A DNA stretch of 64,000 bases. It comes from Paucihalobacter ruber. GTDB lineage: Bacteria; Bacteroidota; Bacteroidia; Flavobacteriales; Flavobacteriaceae. The stretch spans positions 186,001-250,000 of the forward strand of contig NZ_VHIQ01000007.1 in the NCBI RefSeq assembly GCF_006494535.1. The letters are read 5' to 3'. Below, piece by piece: positions 6,546 to 16,431 of the stretch (position 1 is the stretch's first letter; the number at the start of each line of letters is the position of its first letter). A program made the translations under genes and the position numbers. The notes under the pieces are model-generated. The model was not told where the DNA came from, did no database searches, and saw only the letters and a list, made by a program, of their open reading frames with translations.

Positions 6546-8192
6546 TTATATTGTTTTCAGTCCTAATTGTTTCAAATATTCGTTGTGTTCATTTCTAGAC
6601 TTGGTTGCTTTCTTTTCTATTTCAGTCAGTTTTTCATTTACTTCTTCTAAGTCAATGATAGGTTCTGCAATTGCAGTGCTGACGTAACGTGAGATATTCA
6701 AGTTGTAGTCATTGTCTACAATTTCTGACATTGGTACTCTACGAGCATATCGCTCAAGCTTTTCTGGTCTATTTTGATAAGTGTCAACGATTTTTAAAAT
6801 ATCATTTGGGTGGTCTTTTGTTCCATCCCCATCACGCAAAACATTTTGACGCTTTTCTTTTTTATAGTGTTCACTTGCATTGATGAACAACACATCATCT
6901 TCTTTTTTACATTTTTTCAATACCAAAATACAAACAGGGATTCCTGTTGAAAAGAATAAGTTAGAAGGTAAGCCAATAACAGTGTCAATATTATTATCTT
7001 TCAATAGTTTTTTCCTAATGCTCTGTTCCGCTCCACCTCTGAATAACACACCGTGAGGCAGAATGATTGCCATTGTACCTTCTTCACTTAAATAGTGAAA
7101 ACCGTGTAACAAAAAGGCAAAATCTGCTGCTGATTTAGGTGCCAAGCCATAATTTTTAAAACGAAAATCTTCGTTCATCGCTTCTGAAGCATCCCAACGT
7201 AAACTAAAAGGCGGATTGGCTACTATGGCATCAAACTCTACTTTTTTGGCTGGGTTCATTTCGTTTAAAATATCCCAGTCATTTTTTAAGGTATCTCCGT
7301 GAAAAATTTCGAATTCTGAATCTTTTACTCCGTGAAGTAACATATTCATTCGTGCCAAGTTGTAGGTAGTAATGTTTTTTTCTTGACCATATATTCTGCT
7401 AATGGAGCCACCTCCAGGTTGGTCTTCAATTTTATTTTTAACGTTGAGCAATAACGAACCCGAACCACAAGCAAAATCCAATACTTTATTGAGTTTTTTC
7501 TTTTTGCCTGCTTTTGGGTTTTGGCTATCAAGAGTAACGATTTCTGAAAGAATAGATGATATTTCCTGTGGGGTATAAAACTCACCTGCTTTTTTGCCAG
7601 AACCTGCTGCAAATTGCCCAATCAAATATTCGTAAGCATCTCCAAGGGTATCGCTGTCTGTCGAGAAACCCGAAATACCTTCGGCAATTTTTGTAATTAT
7701 TATACAAAGCTTTTCATTTCTAGCTTCATAGTTCTTTCCTAATTTTTCAGAATCTAGGTTTATCTCAGAGAATAAACCTTTAAAGGCACTTTCAAAGGAT
7801 TCATTTTCTATGTATTTAAATCCCTTTTGCAGGGTTTTTAATAAATCTTCGTGCTGTGTTCTTGCGAGTTCTGAAATGCTGCTCCATAAATATTGCGGCT
7901 CAATAACATAATGCACTTTTCTACGCATTTGTTTTTCAAACTCTACAACATCGCTTGGGTTAGCTTTATACCAAATGGATAGCGGTGTACGTTTGTCGTT
8001 TGCTTCTAATTTTGGATAATCTGAGCCCAATTCTTTTTGAACCGAAGCTTCATAATTATCGGACAAATAGCGTAAGAATAGGAACGAGAGCATATAATCA
8101 CGGAAATCATCTGCGTTCATTGCACCTCTTAGGTTATTGGCTATTTCCCAAAGGGTTTTGCCTAATTCTTCTTGTTTTTGTTTTGCTGTCAT
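6546..8192 (-). CDS. hsdM: Type I restriction-modification system methyltransferase subunit HsdM
   Basis: A 548-residue N6-adenine methyltransferase subunit. The N-terminal helical domain (LWEIANNLRGAMNADDFRDY) contacts HsdS. FACGSGSLLL (from residue 240) is the S-adenosylmethionine site, and NPPF (326-329) is the catalytic motif IV. With HsdS it methylates the target on both strands and protects host DNA. Its ATG overlaps the stop of the anticodon nuclease gene by 4 bp. Length and motifs look complete. Having hsdM last, after hsdR, hsdS and the nuclease, differs from the E. coli prr order. Confidence 0.95.
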   Translation of the reverse strand: MTAKQKQEELGKTLWEIANNLRGAMNADDFRDYMLSFLFLRYLSDNYEASVQKELGSDYPKLEANDKRTPLSIWYKANPSDVVEFEKQMRRKVHYVIEPQYLWSSISELARTQHEDLLKTLQKGFKYIENESFESAFKGLFSEINLDSEKLGKNYEARNEKLCIIITKIAEGISGFSTDSDTLGDAYEYLIGQFAAGSGKKAGEFYTPQEISSILSEIVTLDSQNPKAGKKKKLNKVLDFACGSGSLLLNVKNKIEDQPGGGSISRIYGQEKNITTYNLARMNMLLHGVKDSEFEIFHGDTLKNDWDILNEMNPAKKVEFDAIVANPPFSLRWDASEAMNEDFRFKNYGLAPKSAADFAFLLHGFHYLSEEGTMAIILPHGVLFRGGAEQSIRKKLLKDNNIDTVIGLPSNLFFSTGIPVCILVLKKCKKEDDVLFINASEHYKKEKRQNVLRDGDGTKDHPNDILKIVDTYQNRPEKLERYARRVPMSEIVDNDYNLNISRYVSTAIAEPIIDLEEVNEKLTEIEKKATKSRNEHNEYLKQLGLKTI

Positions 8193-9565
8193 TCTTGTAC
8201 AGTTTCGGTTTCTAATTCAGGCACGATTTCAGGGTTGAATTTGTAATTCTTTAAAAACTGCCTGAGTATTCTTTTAAAATGTTGCTTGTTTTCAGGAAGC
8301 ATTTCAGTGGGCTCGTATAATGAATAATTGCCGTGACTTAAAATATTAATCATCCTAGTGTATATAACACCATTTTCGTCATCTGCTTCTGGCTTTATAC
8401 AATCTGAAAAATTGGCGAAACCGTGAAATGAAGCTGTTTTTTCTAGGATACTTCTCAGAATATTAAAATGATATGAGTATAAATTGCCACTTTCAACGGC
8501 ATTATGTAAATCTCTAATAAGTGATACGTGATGGAAAAATGGTGTATCTGTTGTATCAGTTAGTTTGTATTTGTTGTCATACAGTTTGCTCAAAAAATAT
8601 TTCTGACCATTTTTTAATTCATTACACATCACATTAAAAAATAAAGTGTGATGCGATGAAATAATGACTTTTACATTATTGTCATTTTCCTTGAGCAATC
8701 TTGCTAAGTGACTAGCAACGGCAATTGTGTTGTTGTCATCTAATGAAGAAATTGGGTCGTCAATGTATATGTATTTTACCCAATCATAGTTTTGGTCACC
8801 ATCAATTGCTAGCTGAGCAATAGCCAAGAAAAAGCACCAAATAAAAATATTTTCCTCACCTCTGGAAACTTTGATGAAATTTTTGTTTTGGGCTGTTCCA
8901 TCAACTAACTCTTCACGGATAAAATTAACAGCCCAATATTCTGACTCATCACCGTTATCCGCTGCGTTAGGTTTTTTGTATTTATAGTCGATGTCAAAAT
9001 TAAAATCTGCATACCTCTTTAAAAGTGGTCGAATTCTATTGGCAATATCTATTGACTCTATAAGACTTTTATCGTCTTCGGCATCTGTACTCCCAAAGAA
9101 TTTGGAATCTCTGTTTAGCAATAATACACGATGTGTATCATCATCTAAATCATTATCCCAAGTAAACAAGTCTTCTGTAAAAGCATTGAAATAAAGCGTT
9201 TCCTTGTTATCTCCTGTTTTACTAAGCTCTCTAAACTTCATAGAAAGTCTTGTCTTTCCTGTACCGTTGTAGGCAAATAATAGCGTGTACTTTTTCTCTA
9301 TTGACTTGATGTGATTTACAACTTCATCTAAAGAATCAAAAGGAAGGAAGCCTACGGTTTTTAAGATGCTTACAATTTTACTTGTTGTATTAGCATTTAT
9401 ACCATTTTTTAAAACATAAGCGTCTTTTTCATCATTTAGAGCATAATTGTCTTCAATAGTTTTTTTAAAATCAGAATTCTTAAACTCAGGTCTATTGAGT
9501 TTTTTTAATACTTCTTTTTTAAATACCGCTTCTTGTATGTTAGTTATTCCACTCATATCTATCAA
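8189..9565 (-). CDS. prrC: PrrC-like anticodon nuclease (ABC-ATPase domain fused to ribonuclease)
   Basis: A 458-residue protein matching PrrC from memory at many points. Walker A is AYNGTGKTRLS (98-108), followed by LYFNAFTEDLFTWDNDL (124-140), the signature SRGEEN (234-239), Walker B YIYIDDPISSLD (265-276) and the SSHH switch (303-306). The C-terminal part holds YHFNILRSILEKTASF, with R371 and E375 spaced as the PrrC catalytic Arg and Glu, and H411 in SHGNYS as the likely histidine. PrrC is held silent by its type I restriction complex and cuts tRNA anticodons when phage disables restriction. Overlaps of 4 bp on both sides tie it to hsdS and hsdM. It lacks the long coiled-coil/zinc-hook insert of RloC. 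Confidence 0.88.
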   Translation of the reverse strand: MIDMSGITNIQEAVFKKEVLKKLNRPEFKNSDFKKTIEDNYALNDEKDAYVLKNGINANTTSKIVSILKTVGFLPFDSLDEVVNHIKSIEKKYTLLFAYNGTGKTRLSMKFRELSKTGDNKETLYFNAFTEDLFTWDNDLDDDTHRVLLLNRDSKFFGSTDAEDDKSLIESIDIANRIRPLLKRYADFNFDIDYKYKKPNAADNGDESEYWAVNFIREELVDGTAQNKNFIKVSRGEENIFIWCFFLAIAQLAIDGDQNYDWVKYIYIDDPISSLDDNNTIAVASHLARLLKENDNNVKVIISSHHTLFFNVMCNELKNGQKYFLSKLYDNKYKLTDTTDTPFFHHVSLIRDLHNAVESGNLYSYHFNILRSILEKTASFHGFANFSDCIKPEADDENGVIYTRMINILSHGNYSLYEPTEMLPENKQHFKRILRQFLKNYKFNPEIVPELETETVQE

Positions 9566-10779
9566 TCATTAATACTTGGAAATAACTGTTGCAACAAGCC
9601 TTTTTTATGGTCTTGTAAAGACTCTATTTTATCTGCTTGTTTCTTGATTAAATCGTCTGCCAAGGTTAAACAATTGGCTATTTTCTCCTGTTCTTTTGGG
9701 TCTTTTGGTTTTAGAAATGGAAATGATAAAGCGGTTTCTTTTCTAAGATTTGTTTGTTTAACTCCATCATCAAAAGCTAAGAAGTATTTATTTCTGTTCT
9801 GAATGTAAAAGAGAAATTTATTGTCAATATCTGTTGGTGTTATTTTACAGATTCGTTGATTCACCGTATAGGTATCATCTTCGTCAACATAGAAACATTT
9901 GGCTATGGCTTTTCCGTTTGGTATGTCACTTAATACCATCAAAATATCACCAGTATTTGCCATTAAATTGGCTGAATCCGTAAACTTAACTACTTCACCC
10001 TCTGTCGATATAAATTTTGAGTTTACTACTTTGTATTTTCCTGTATCAGATATTTCTTGTTCGTGAGCTTTTCCGTTTTCATAGTCGGCAACTTCATCTA
10101 AAGTTGTTTCCTCCCAATCCCCATCATCCTTAAACTCAGGAAAACGAAATTTGGGTTGACTTTCGCCTTCTGCTGGGAAAAGCTGCTGCAATAAGCCTTT
10201 TTTATGGTCTTGTAATAGGTCTAGTTTTTCGGTTTCTGCGGTGATGACTTCATCTAAAGAAGAAAAGCAATCAGCTATTTTTTGTTGTTCTTTGGGTGAT
10301 GGGAATGGAATGGATACTTTCTTAATATCGTCACTATTAACTGCGTCAAATGCCCCACCTTGGGAAATATCTTGCCAATAAGGCTCATAAGAAATTAACC
10401 ACTGATATAAATACTCTTGAGAATTATCCTTTACTGTTCTAATTGCTGAAATTCCTCTACCTATACAAGCTTTATGTAATGATTTTGCTACTGTTCCAAC
10501 TGGTGCTCTAACACTTAATAAAATATCATCAATTAAACATTCTTTAGTTATTTCTGAAGTGAAAATTCTTGGAACAGATAATCTGTTTTTTATATCTGCA
10601 TTGCCCTGTATTAAAGGCAAGCCTTTACCTTCTGTATTGTAATTAGCTGATTTTGGGGATGAACCCATAACAATTTTAGAAACATCCTTATCTCCCAACA
10701 TTTTTATTTTCCATTCTCCCTCTTTTTCAAATTCAGAAAAACGCAACTGCGGTACTATTTTCTTAACATCCTTATTCAT
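9562..10779 (-). CDS. hsdS: Type I restriction specificity subunit HsdS
   Basis: A 405-residue subunit with two target-recognition domains, each followed by a conserved helix. The repeated element LQDHKKGLLQQLFP occurs at about 189-202 and again at about 388-401. This is the internal symmetry expected for recognition of a bipartite site. HsdS sets the specificity for both methylation and cleavage. It overlaps hsdR by 8 bp and the anticodon nuclease gene by 4 bp. The recognition sequence cannot be deduced. No spare or truncated hsdS nearby suggests phase shuffling. Confidence 0.94.
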   Translation of the reverse strand: MNKDVKKIVPQLRFSEFEKEGEWKIKMLGDKDVSKIVMGSSPKSANYNTEGKGLPLIQGNADIKNRLSVPRIFTSEITKECLIDDILLSVRAPVGTVAKSLHKACIGRGISAIRTVKDNSQEYLYQWLISYEPYWQDISQGGAFDAVNSDDIKKVSIPFPSPKEQQKIADCFSSLDEVITAETEKLDLLQDHKKGLLQQLFPAEGESQPKFRFPEFKDDGDWEETTLDEVADYENGKAHEQEISDTGKYKVVNSKFISTEGEVVKFTDSANLMANTGDILMVLSDIPNGKAIAKCFYVDEDDTYTVNQRICKITPTDIDNKFLFYIQNRNKYFLAFDDGVKQTNLRKETALSFPFLKPKDPKEQEKIANCLTLADDLIKKQADKIESLQDHKKGLLQQLFPSIND

Positions 10780-13762
10780 AAGCGTTTAATCCTGCAATTT
10801 CTCGCCCTTGGGCTAGTTTGTTTAATAATGGCACTAGGTCTTCCATTAGTGCTAATTCGGCTACTCTTCGGTCTTTCCAACCTAACTCTAAGGGTGCCAA
10901 TAAATCGGTGAGCTTTTCGCCATCAAAAATCATTCGGTGTAGTATTTCATCTATAAAGGCTTTCAGGCTATCATTTTCCAACTGGTGTTTTAGGGCAATG
11001 GCTTTTAACTCACTGGCTGCTTTTTCATCTTTAAATTGTTGATAGCCTGTACGTATTTCCTTTTCGGTCATTCCATTACCTACTTCCAAGGTGTTGATGT
11101 AGGCAATGATGTCTTCTCGCTCGTCCATTAAGTTGGCACTAGAGCTAAGTAGGTTTATCAACTGCACACGGGTCATCTTGTGTTTAGACGGTTTGTCTTG
11201 GGTGTATTTGGCAATCAACCCAATGATGTAATCGTAATCGATAATGGCAGAAGAGAAGAGTACAAACTCAAAATCAAGTTGTTGCACTTCGGGTGGTGTA
11301 TCGGGTTTATTTTGTATTTCCTTTAAGCGTTTTGCGGTATCGAGATAATTGCTCTTGAACGAACGGAAATCATCTGTTGGCAATGCTGCTTCAATGGTTT
11401 CGGCTTGTGTTTCTTCCAAGTCGGTGTATTGGTCGAGTTGCGTTTTTAATCGCTGTACTTCTTTAAAGGTATTGATAAACTGGGCACGAGCTTCATCGCC
11501 TTTCAGGTTATCCACTTCGTGGGGTTTGCATTCCAATCCGTGCGATTCCATAAAGGTTTTGAGATTGCTAACCGCTTCCTGGTATTTAGCAATTACTTTT
11601 GGTGCAGCATCTACCAACCAAATTTCTTTAGCTTTTTCAATATCTGCACCAGAAAAACGAACCATTGCCCTTTTTACATCCTCTTCTTGGTCTCTAAACA
11701 CTAAAATATTACCATAGGGTTTGGTATCGTTAATCACACGATTGGTTCTTGAATAGGCTTGAATTAATCCGTGATATTTTAGGTTTTTGTCTACATAAAG
11801 TGTATTCAGGTATTTAGAATCAAACCCCGTTAAAAGCATATCTACCACAATCATCACATCTATTTTGTCTTCGTGTGGCACGTCTTTGTTGGGGTATTTC
11901 TGCCATTTGATGCGTTGCTGTACATCTTGGTAATAGCCATCAAACTCTGTTATTTTATGATTGGTGCCATACTGGACATTGTAGTCTGCAATAATTTGGG
12001 TTAGAGCTTCTTTCTTTTTGTTGGGCTCTATTTGGTTATCGGCCTTTTCTTGCTCTAAGTCTTCTTGTAGCTGTTCCACATCCTTATTGCCTTCGGCAGG
12101 TGGCGAAAACACACAGGCAATATTTAAAGGCCTGAAATCTTCATTAACTTCGGCAAATTCCCGTTGGTTTTGCTTAAAAAGGTGGTAATATTCAATAGCA
12201 TCAGAAATAGAAGAGGTTGCCAAAACAGCGTTGAACCTTCTGTTATTAGTGGCTTTGTCGTGCTTTTTTAGAATGGCATCTATCACCGCCATTTTATGGC
12301 TCAAACTAGTGAAGTCGGGTTTGCCTTCTGCGGTAAAATAGTCGATATGAAAACGCAGCACGTTTTTATCTTCTATGGCATTGGTGATGGTGTATGAATG
12401 TAATTCTTGTTGAAAAACATCATTTGTTGTCTTATAGGAAGCTTGTTGACCTTCAATGGTTTTGTAGGTTGCGTTTTCTTCAAAAATGGGTGTTCCTGTA
12501 AATCCAAAAAGCTGTGCTTTGGGGAAGAACTCTTTTATAGCATCGTGATTGTCGCCAAATTGAGAACGGTGGCATTCATCAAAAATAAACACGATTCTTT
12601 TATCTCGTAATGGTGCTAACCTATCGTAATACGTTTCTTTCTTGTCCTCCCTTTGCTTTACATTACGTTTACTATTCTGGTTGAGTGCTAAGCCAAGTTT
12701 TTGAATAGTGGTTACAATCACCTTATCAGCATAATCGGTAGAGAGCATTCTATTGACCAAAGTGCCTGTATTGGTGTTTTCTTCCACACTACCTTCTTGA
12801 AACTTGTTGAACTCCTGACGGGTTTGTCGGTCAAGGTCTTTTCGGTCAACTACAAATAGGCATTTTTCAATATCAGGATTGTCTTTTAAAAGGGTAGAAG
12901 CTTTGAAAGAGGTAAGTGTTTTTCCGCTTCCTGTAGTGTGCCAGATGTAGCCATTACCTCTGTTTTGGTGAATGCAATCAACAATGGCTTTCACCGCATA
13001 AATTTGATACGGCCGCATTACGAGTATTTTTTGCTCGCTTGCCACCAAAACCATATAGCGGCTTATCATTTGACCCAAAGTGCATTTGGTCAAGAACTTA
13101 TCAGCAAAGTCGAATAGGTGATTGATTTTTTTATTGTCTTCACTAGCAAGCGTATATACAGGTAAAAACTGCTCTTCAGCATTAAAAGCAAAATGTTCAT
13201 TATTGTTATTGGCAAAATAGAAGGTCTTGCTTTTGTTGCTCACAATAAACAACTGCGTAAAGCACATTAACGAATTGGTGTAGCCGCTTCCTGAATCATT
13301 TTTATAGTCCACAATCTGCTGCATTGCCTTGTTAGGACTTACTTCCAGCGTTTTTAGTTCTATTTGAACCACAGGGACACCATTGATAAGAATGATGACA
13401 TCGTATCTATGGTTGCTGTTTTTGGTGTTTATTCGAAGTTGGTTAATGACTTCAAAGTCATTCCTGCACCAGTCTTTGATGTTTACAAGGGTATAATATA
13501 AAGGTGTGCCGTCTTCTCGAGTGAATGTATTTGTTTTACGCAAATAATTAGAAGAAATGAACACATCAGGATTTACGATTTCTTCTCTTATTTTGTCAAA
13601 TTCAGCATCTGTTAAATTAACTCTGTTGAGCTTCTCGAATTTTTCTCGAAAGTTTTGTTCAAGAGCGTTTAAGTCTCTAATATCAGGACGATATGTGTAT
13701 TTTAAGTCTTGTAGTTTGCCTACAAGTCCATATTCTATATCTGCTTCTTTAACTATGTCCAT
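10772..13762 (-). CDS. hsdR: Type I restriction endonuclease/translocase subunit HsdR
   Basis: A 996-residue subunit. The N-terminal nuclease core shows RYDVII with D121 and VVQIELKT with E135 and K137. The helicase motor follows: TTGSGKT (276-282), DECH (395-398), GFTGTP, and the later motif VVDMLLTGFDS. The C-terminal helices dock on the methylase core. It translocates DNA with ATP and cuts far from the site. It is the first hsd gene of the operon: its ATG directly follows the stop of the HTH regulator, and it overlaps hsdS by 8 bp. Length is normal and no frameshift is seen. Confidence 0.95.
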   Translation of the reverse strand: MDIVKEADIEYGLVGKLQDLKYTYRPDIRDLNALEQNFREKFEKLNRVNLTDAEFDKIREEIVNPDVFISSNYLRKTNTFTREDGTPLYYTLVNIKDWCRNDFEVINQLRINTKNSNHRYDVIILINGVPVVQIELKTLEVSPNKAMQQIVDYKNDSGSGYTNSLMCFTQLFIVSNKSKTFYFANNNNEHFAFNAEEQFLPVYTLASEDNKKINHLFDFADKFLTKCTLGQMISRYMVLVASEQKILVMRPYQIYAVKAIVDCIHQNRGNGYIWHTTGSGKTLTSFKASTLLKDNPDIEKCLFVVDRKDLDRQTRQEFNKFQEGSVEENTNTGTLVNRMLSTDYADKVIVTTIQKLGLALNQNSKRNVKQREDKKETYYDRLAPLRDKRIVFIFDECHRSQFGDNHDAIKEFFPKAQLFGFTGTPIFEENATYKTIEGQQASYKTTNDVFQQELHSYTITNAIEDKNVLRFHIDYFTAEGKPDFTSLSHKMAVIDAILKKHDKATNNRRFNAVLATSSISDAIEYYHLFKQNQREFAEVNEDFRPLNIACVFSPPAEGNKDVEQLQEDLEQEKADNQIEPNKKKEALTQIIADYNVQYGTNHKITEFDGYYQDVQQRIKWQKYPNKDVPHEDKIDVMIVVDMLLTGFDSKYLNTLYVDKNLKYHGLIQAYSRTNRVINDTKPYGNILVFRDQEEDVKRAMVRFSGADIEKAKEIWLVDAAPKVIAKYQEAVSNLKTFMESHGLECKPHEVDNLKGDEARAQFINTFKEVQRLKTQLDQYTDLEETQAETIEAALPTDDFRSFKSNYLDTAKRLKEIQNKPDTPPEVQQLDFEFVLFSSAIIDYDYIIGLIAKYTQDKPSKHKMTRVQLINLLSSSANLMDEREDIIAYINTLEVGNGMTEKEIRTGYQQFKDEKAASELKAIALKHQLENDSLKAFIDEILHRMIFDGEKLTDLLAPLELGWKDRRVAELALMEDLVPLLNKLAQGREIAGLNAYE

Positions 13763-13951
13763 TCAATCTTCCTTTATTAATGCTTTTACTTCAACCTTTA
13801 AGATTTTTGAAATCTCAAATAGTGTTTCCAAACTCGGTTGTCTTCTGTTCTGAACGTAAGAGTTTACCATATTGTAGCTCTTTCCTAACTGTTCAGCCAA
13901 CCAGATTTGTTTAATTCCTTTTGCTTCTAAAACATCTTTAATTTTATTCAT
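13763..13951 (-). CDS. Small XRE-family HTH regulator of the restriction operon
   Basis: A 62-residue protein that is almost only a lambda-repressor-type helix-turn-helix (IKQIWLAEQLGKSYNMVNSY), ending with the usual LEISKILKV helix. It sits directly before hsdR with no intervening base, so it is the first gene of the operon. Such small proteins often act as controller proteins that delay or limit restriction gene expression, here perhaps also the anticodon nuclease. An imperfect GGATTC...ATTCC symmetry lies just upstream, but no clear controller box was found. Confidence 0.82.
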   Translation of the reverse strand: MNKIKDVLEAKGIKQIWLAEQLGKSYNMVNSYVQNRRQPSLETLFEISKILKVEVKALIKED

Positions 13952-14100
13952 TTTGGAATTATTTTTATGAATCCTCTAAAGTAGTAAACAAAATTTAGTA
14001 TCTCATAATATAAACATAAAAATAAAACCCACATGTTATAATTTTGAGCATGTGGGTCTTGACAAGCTTTTGAATATTTGTAATAACTAACGATTACATT

Positions 14101-14193
14101 TCACAGTCCATTTCTTTTGTCTTTTAAATCGACACCAATATGGTCCCAGTCTTCATTGATTAATCCTTCTTTTGGAATGCATTTAACTCCCAT
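14101..14193 (-). CDS. Possible 30-residue ORF or gene remnant
   Basis: A short frame reading MGVKCIPKEGLINEDWDHIG and ending VDLKDKRNGL. It starts 14 bp after the stop of the VirE_N/DUF3987 gene on the same strand and in another frame. The composition is protein-like, which favours a small co-transcribed gene or the remains of a larger one. No homolog is recognised, and a chance frame cannot be ruled out. The rest of the gap up to the HTH gene shows nothing else. Confidence 0.3.
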   Translation of the reverse strand: MGVKCIPKEGLINEDWDHIGVDLKDKRNGL

Positions 14194-14207
14194 GTTTTTA
14201 TAAAAGT

Positions 14208-16403
14208 TTAGGAATTTAAATTTCCATCTATTTTTTTATAAAACCCCGTTTTAGGCTGTTCTAGAAATATTCCCAAGCATTTTTTTAAAATACTATCAAC
14301 GCTTCTTTGGCCTAGGTTAAAATTTGGCCCTAATGTTATGGCTTCTTTTCTCCCAAATTCATTAGGTAATGCGTTATAAAATAATTCCTTATTTGAGCCT
14401 GTCTTAAAAAAACTTTTGTCAGATTTAGATGGTAAGTTGTTAAACATAATAAGGCTATGCTGTATGTATGTTTTAATTAAGGACATAGCTACTTCAAAGT
14501 CTTCATCGGTGCAAACATTTTCATTATCTAACATTTTATTTTCAAATTTTCTTAATGCAGTAAATATCATACAGAAGCGATATAAAATTAGACCAAGCCT
14601 TTTAACAACGCTTAGTGCATCTTCACTAATAAATGTATTTACTTGTTTTAAATAGACTTTAAAGGCTTTATTTAACTTGTTCCATTGCTCTTTAGAAAGT
14701 TTAATTTCGGTTTCATTATTTTCAAAGAATAAAGTCATTTCGTGAACTAGGTTAGATAGCTGTTCAAAATAATCATTTAGATTTATAGAATTACCATAGG
14801 GTGAAGGGTCAATCCACTCAGGTTTTGACTTAAAAATGTAAAATAAAAATCTGCTAAATAATCCATCTTCAACTGATGATATTATTTTAAAAATTTGATT
14901 CGGGGTACCAGATAATGCAACTGATAATTGAGGGTTCTCGATTTCAAAATATTCATTATTTGTTTTTCTGGATATTGAAATTTTCTCGTGATGAAATGCT
15001 TTTCTGAGTAGGTCGGAATATGAACCCCAATCATTTTTAAAAGTTTGACCTAAAGTGTCCGCCTCGGTTTCACAAATAATACCTTTTCCATTATTTTGTT
15101 GGATATGTTGAATTATTTTAGAATTACTCGTGTTAGCGGGAATAAAAACGACTTTGAATTTTGGTTCTGGAGTTGATTCTACCTCAATATCATTAATAAA
15201 TTCGTTTTCTTGCTCTCTCTTGTAAGCTTCAATAGCTTCTAATGAACTTTTCACGGTCTCTTTATGATAACTGTCTGCTAATTCTTTAGCCGATTGTAGC
15301 GAACCTTTACCTGATGCTGCTGGTGCAATTATGAATGAAAATAAATTTGGATATACTTTTCGACCGCCATATATTCCATAAACATTTGGTAAGCAACCTG
15401 AAATTATTGTTAGGGCACCTGTTAAAAAGCTGTCTTTAGAACGTTTGTCTGTAAATGCGTTGGAGCCTTCCTTTAGTAAATTAGGTAGTCGTTTATATAC
15501 TAACTCTGGAATTAGAGGAGTATTTAATAAAAACTCTTCATTTTTTTCACCCTCTAAATCATGATTTGTGTCATTTGCAAGGTTTGCAAACTTTGCAAAG
15601 TCTGCAATTTGGTTTTTGTAGGCGCTGTTTATTGTATTTTTTATTTCAACCTCATCTAAGTCAAAATTGTCATAACAATAATTGAAAGTATCTTCTTCTA
15701 ATATTCCTCTTCTATTTGCATTACATGCAAATTGATAAATAAAATTATTTCTGTTTCCTACATAATATTGATTTTTAATCTCTGTAAATTTTAAACAGGC
15801 ATCTAAATTTTTTGAAGATGTAGTATTGTCATCTTTAATAACTATCGAATTATTAAAATCAGGATTAACATTAAAAATAGTTGAGTCTTCGTTTACATAA
15901 GTTTTTTCATCATATGAAACAAAACATAAGCGAGTGATATCTTTACACTTGGTGTCAAAATCATAACCAGTTAAATTTTTGTAAAAATTTGCCACTTGCA
16001 AATAAGCATTTGTGTGGAATTCTTGCTCAGAATTAATTTTTATAAACACTTTTACACCTTTGCCACTTGGGCTTATAAAAGAACCATAAGTATATTCACA
16101 GTTATTTATAACATCAACTAAATTTTCAATCTCATTTAATGAAATATGGTCAAAATCAAGATTTATAATTTTTGAATAAGATGTTATACACTCTTTCTTT
16201 CTTTGGTCTCCAAACGTTCCAGAGGGAGTAAAGGCACGAAGTTTACTTTTTAACTTATCGGCTTCAGAACTATTATCTTCTTTTATGGCAGTTCTTATTG
16301 CTAGTATTTCATTTTTGAATTTACCAGATTTTACAGATTGAAATATATCTTGAATCTTAGTTTCACCGATTTTTTTACCGAAATTTATATAAATAGAATT
16401 CAT
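14208..16403 (-). CDS. VirE_N / DUF3987 primase-helicase-like protein
   Basis: A 731-residue protein of a type common on Bacteroidota mobile elements. The first ~300 residues resemble the VirE N-terminal/BT4734-like domain (IINLDFDHISLNEIE, SPSGKGVKVFIKI), thought to be primase-related. The second half is DUF3987, with a P-loop at FIIAPAASGKGSLQ. Such proteins are presumed to help element replication or maintenance. The excisionase-like gene lies 28 bp upstream on the same strand. No activity has been shown to my knowledge, so the role stays inferred. Confidence 0.82.
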   Translation of the reverse strand: MNSIYINFGKKIGETKIQDIFQSVKSGKFKNEILAIRTAIKEDNSSEADKLKSKLRAFTPSGTFGDQRKKECITSYSKIINLDFDHISLNEIENLVDVINNCEYTYGSFISPSGKGVKVFIKINSEQEFHTNAYLQVANFYKNLTGYDFDTKCKDITRLCFVSYDEKTYVNEDSTIFNVNPDFNNSIVIKDDNTTSSKNLDACLKFTEIKNQYYVGNRNNFIYQFACNANRRGILEEDTFNYCYDNFDLDEVEIKNTINSAYKNQIADFAKFANLANDTNHDLEGEKNEEFLLNTPLIPELVYKRLPNLLKEGSNAFTDKRSKDSFLTGALTIISGCLPNVYGIYGGRKVYPNLFSFIIAPAASGKGSLQSAKELADSYHKETVKSSLEAIEAYKREQENEFINDIEVESTPEPKFKVVFIPANTSNSKIIQHIQQNNGKGIICETEADTLGQTFKNDWGSYSDLLRKAFHHEKISISRKTNNEYFEIENPQLSVALSGTPNQIFKIISSVEDGLFSRFLFYIFKSKPEWIDPSPYGNSINLNDYFEQLSNLVHEMTLFFENNETEIKLSKEQWNKLNKAFKVYLKQVNTFISEDALSVVKRLGLILYRFCMIFTALRKFENKMLDNENVCTDEDFEVAMSLIKTYIQHSLIMFNNLPSKSDKSFFKTGSNKELFYNALPNEFGRKEAITLGPNFNLGQRSVDSILKKCLGIFLEQPKTGFYKKIDGNLNS

Positions 16404-16431
16404 TTTTTTTACATTTTTTATTATTAATAAT

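Noticed and set aside
8189-9565. RloC rather than PrrC assignment
   Set aside because: RloC proteins carry a long coiled-coil with a zinc-hook Cys-x-x-Cys inside the ATPase; this 458-residue protein has no such insert.
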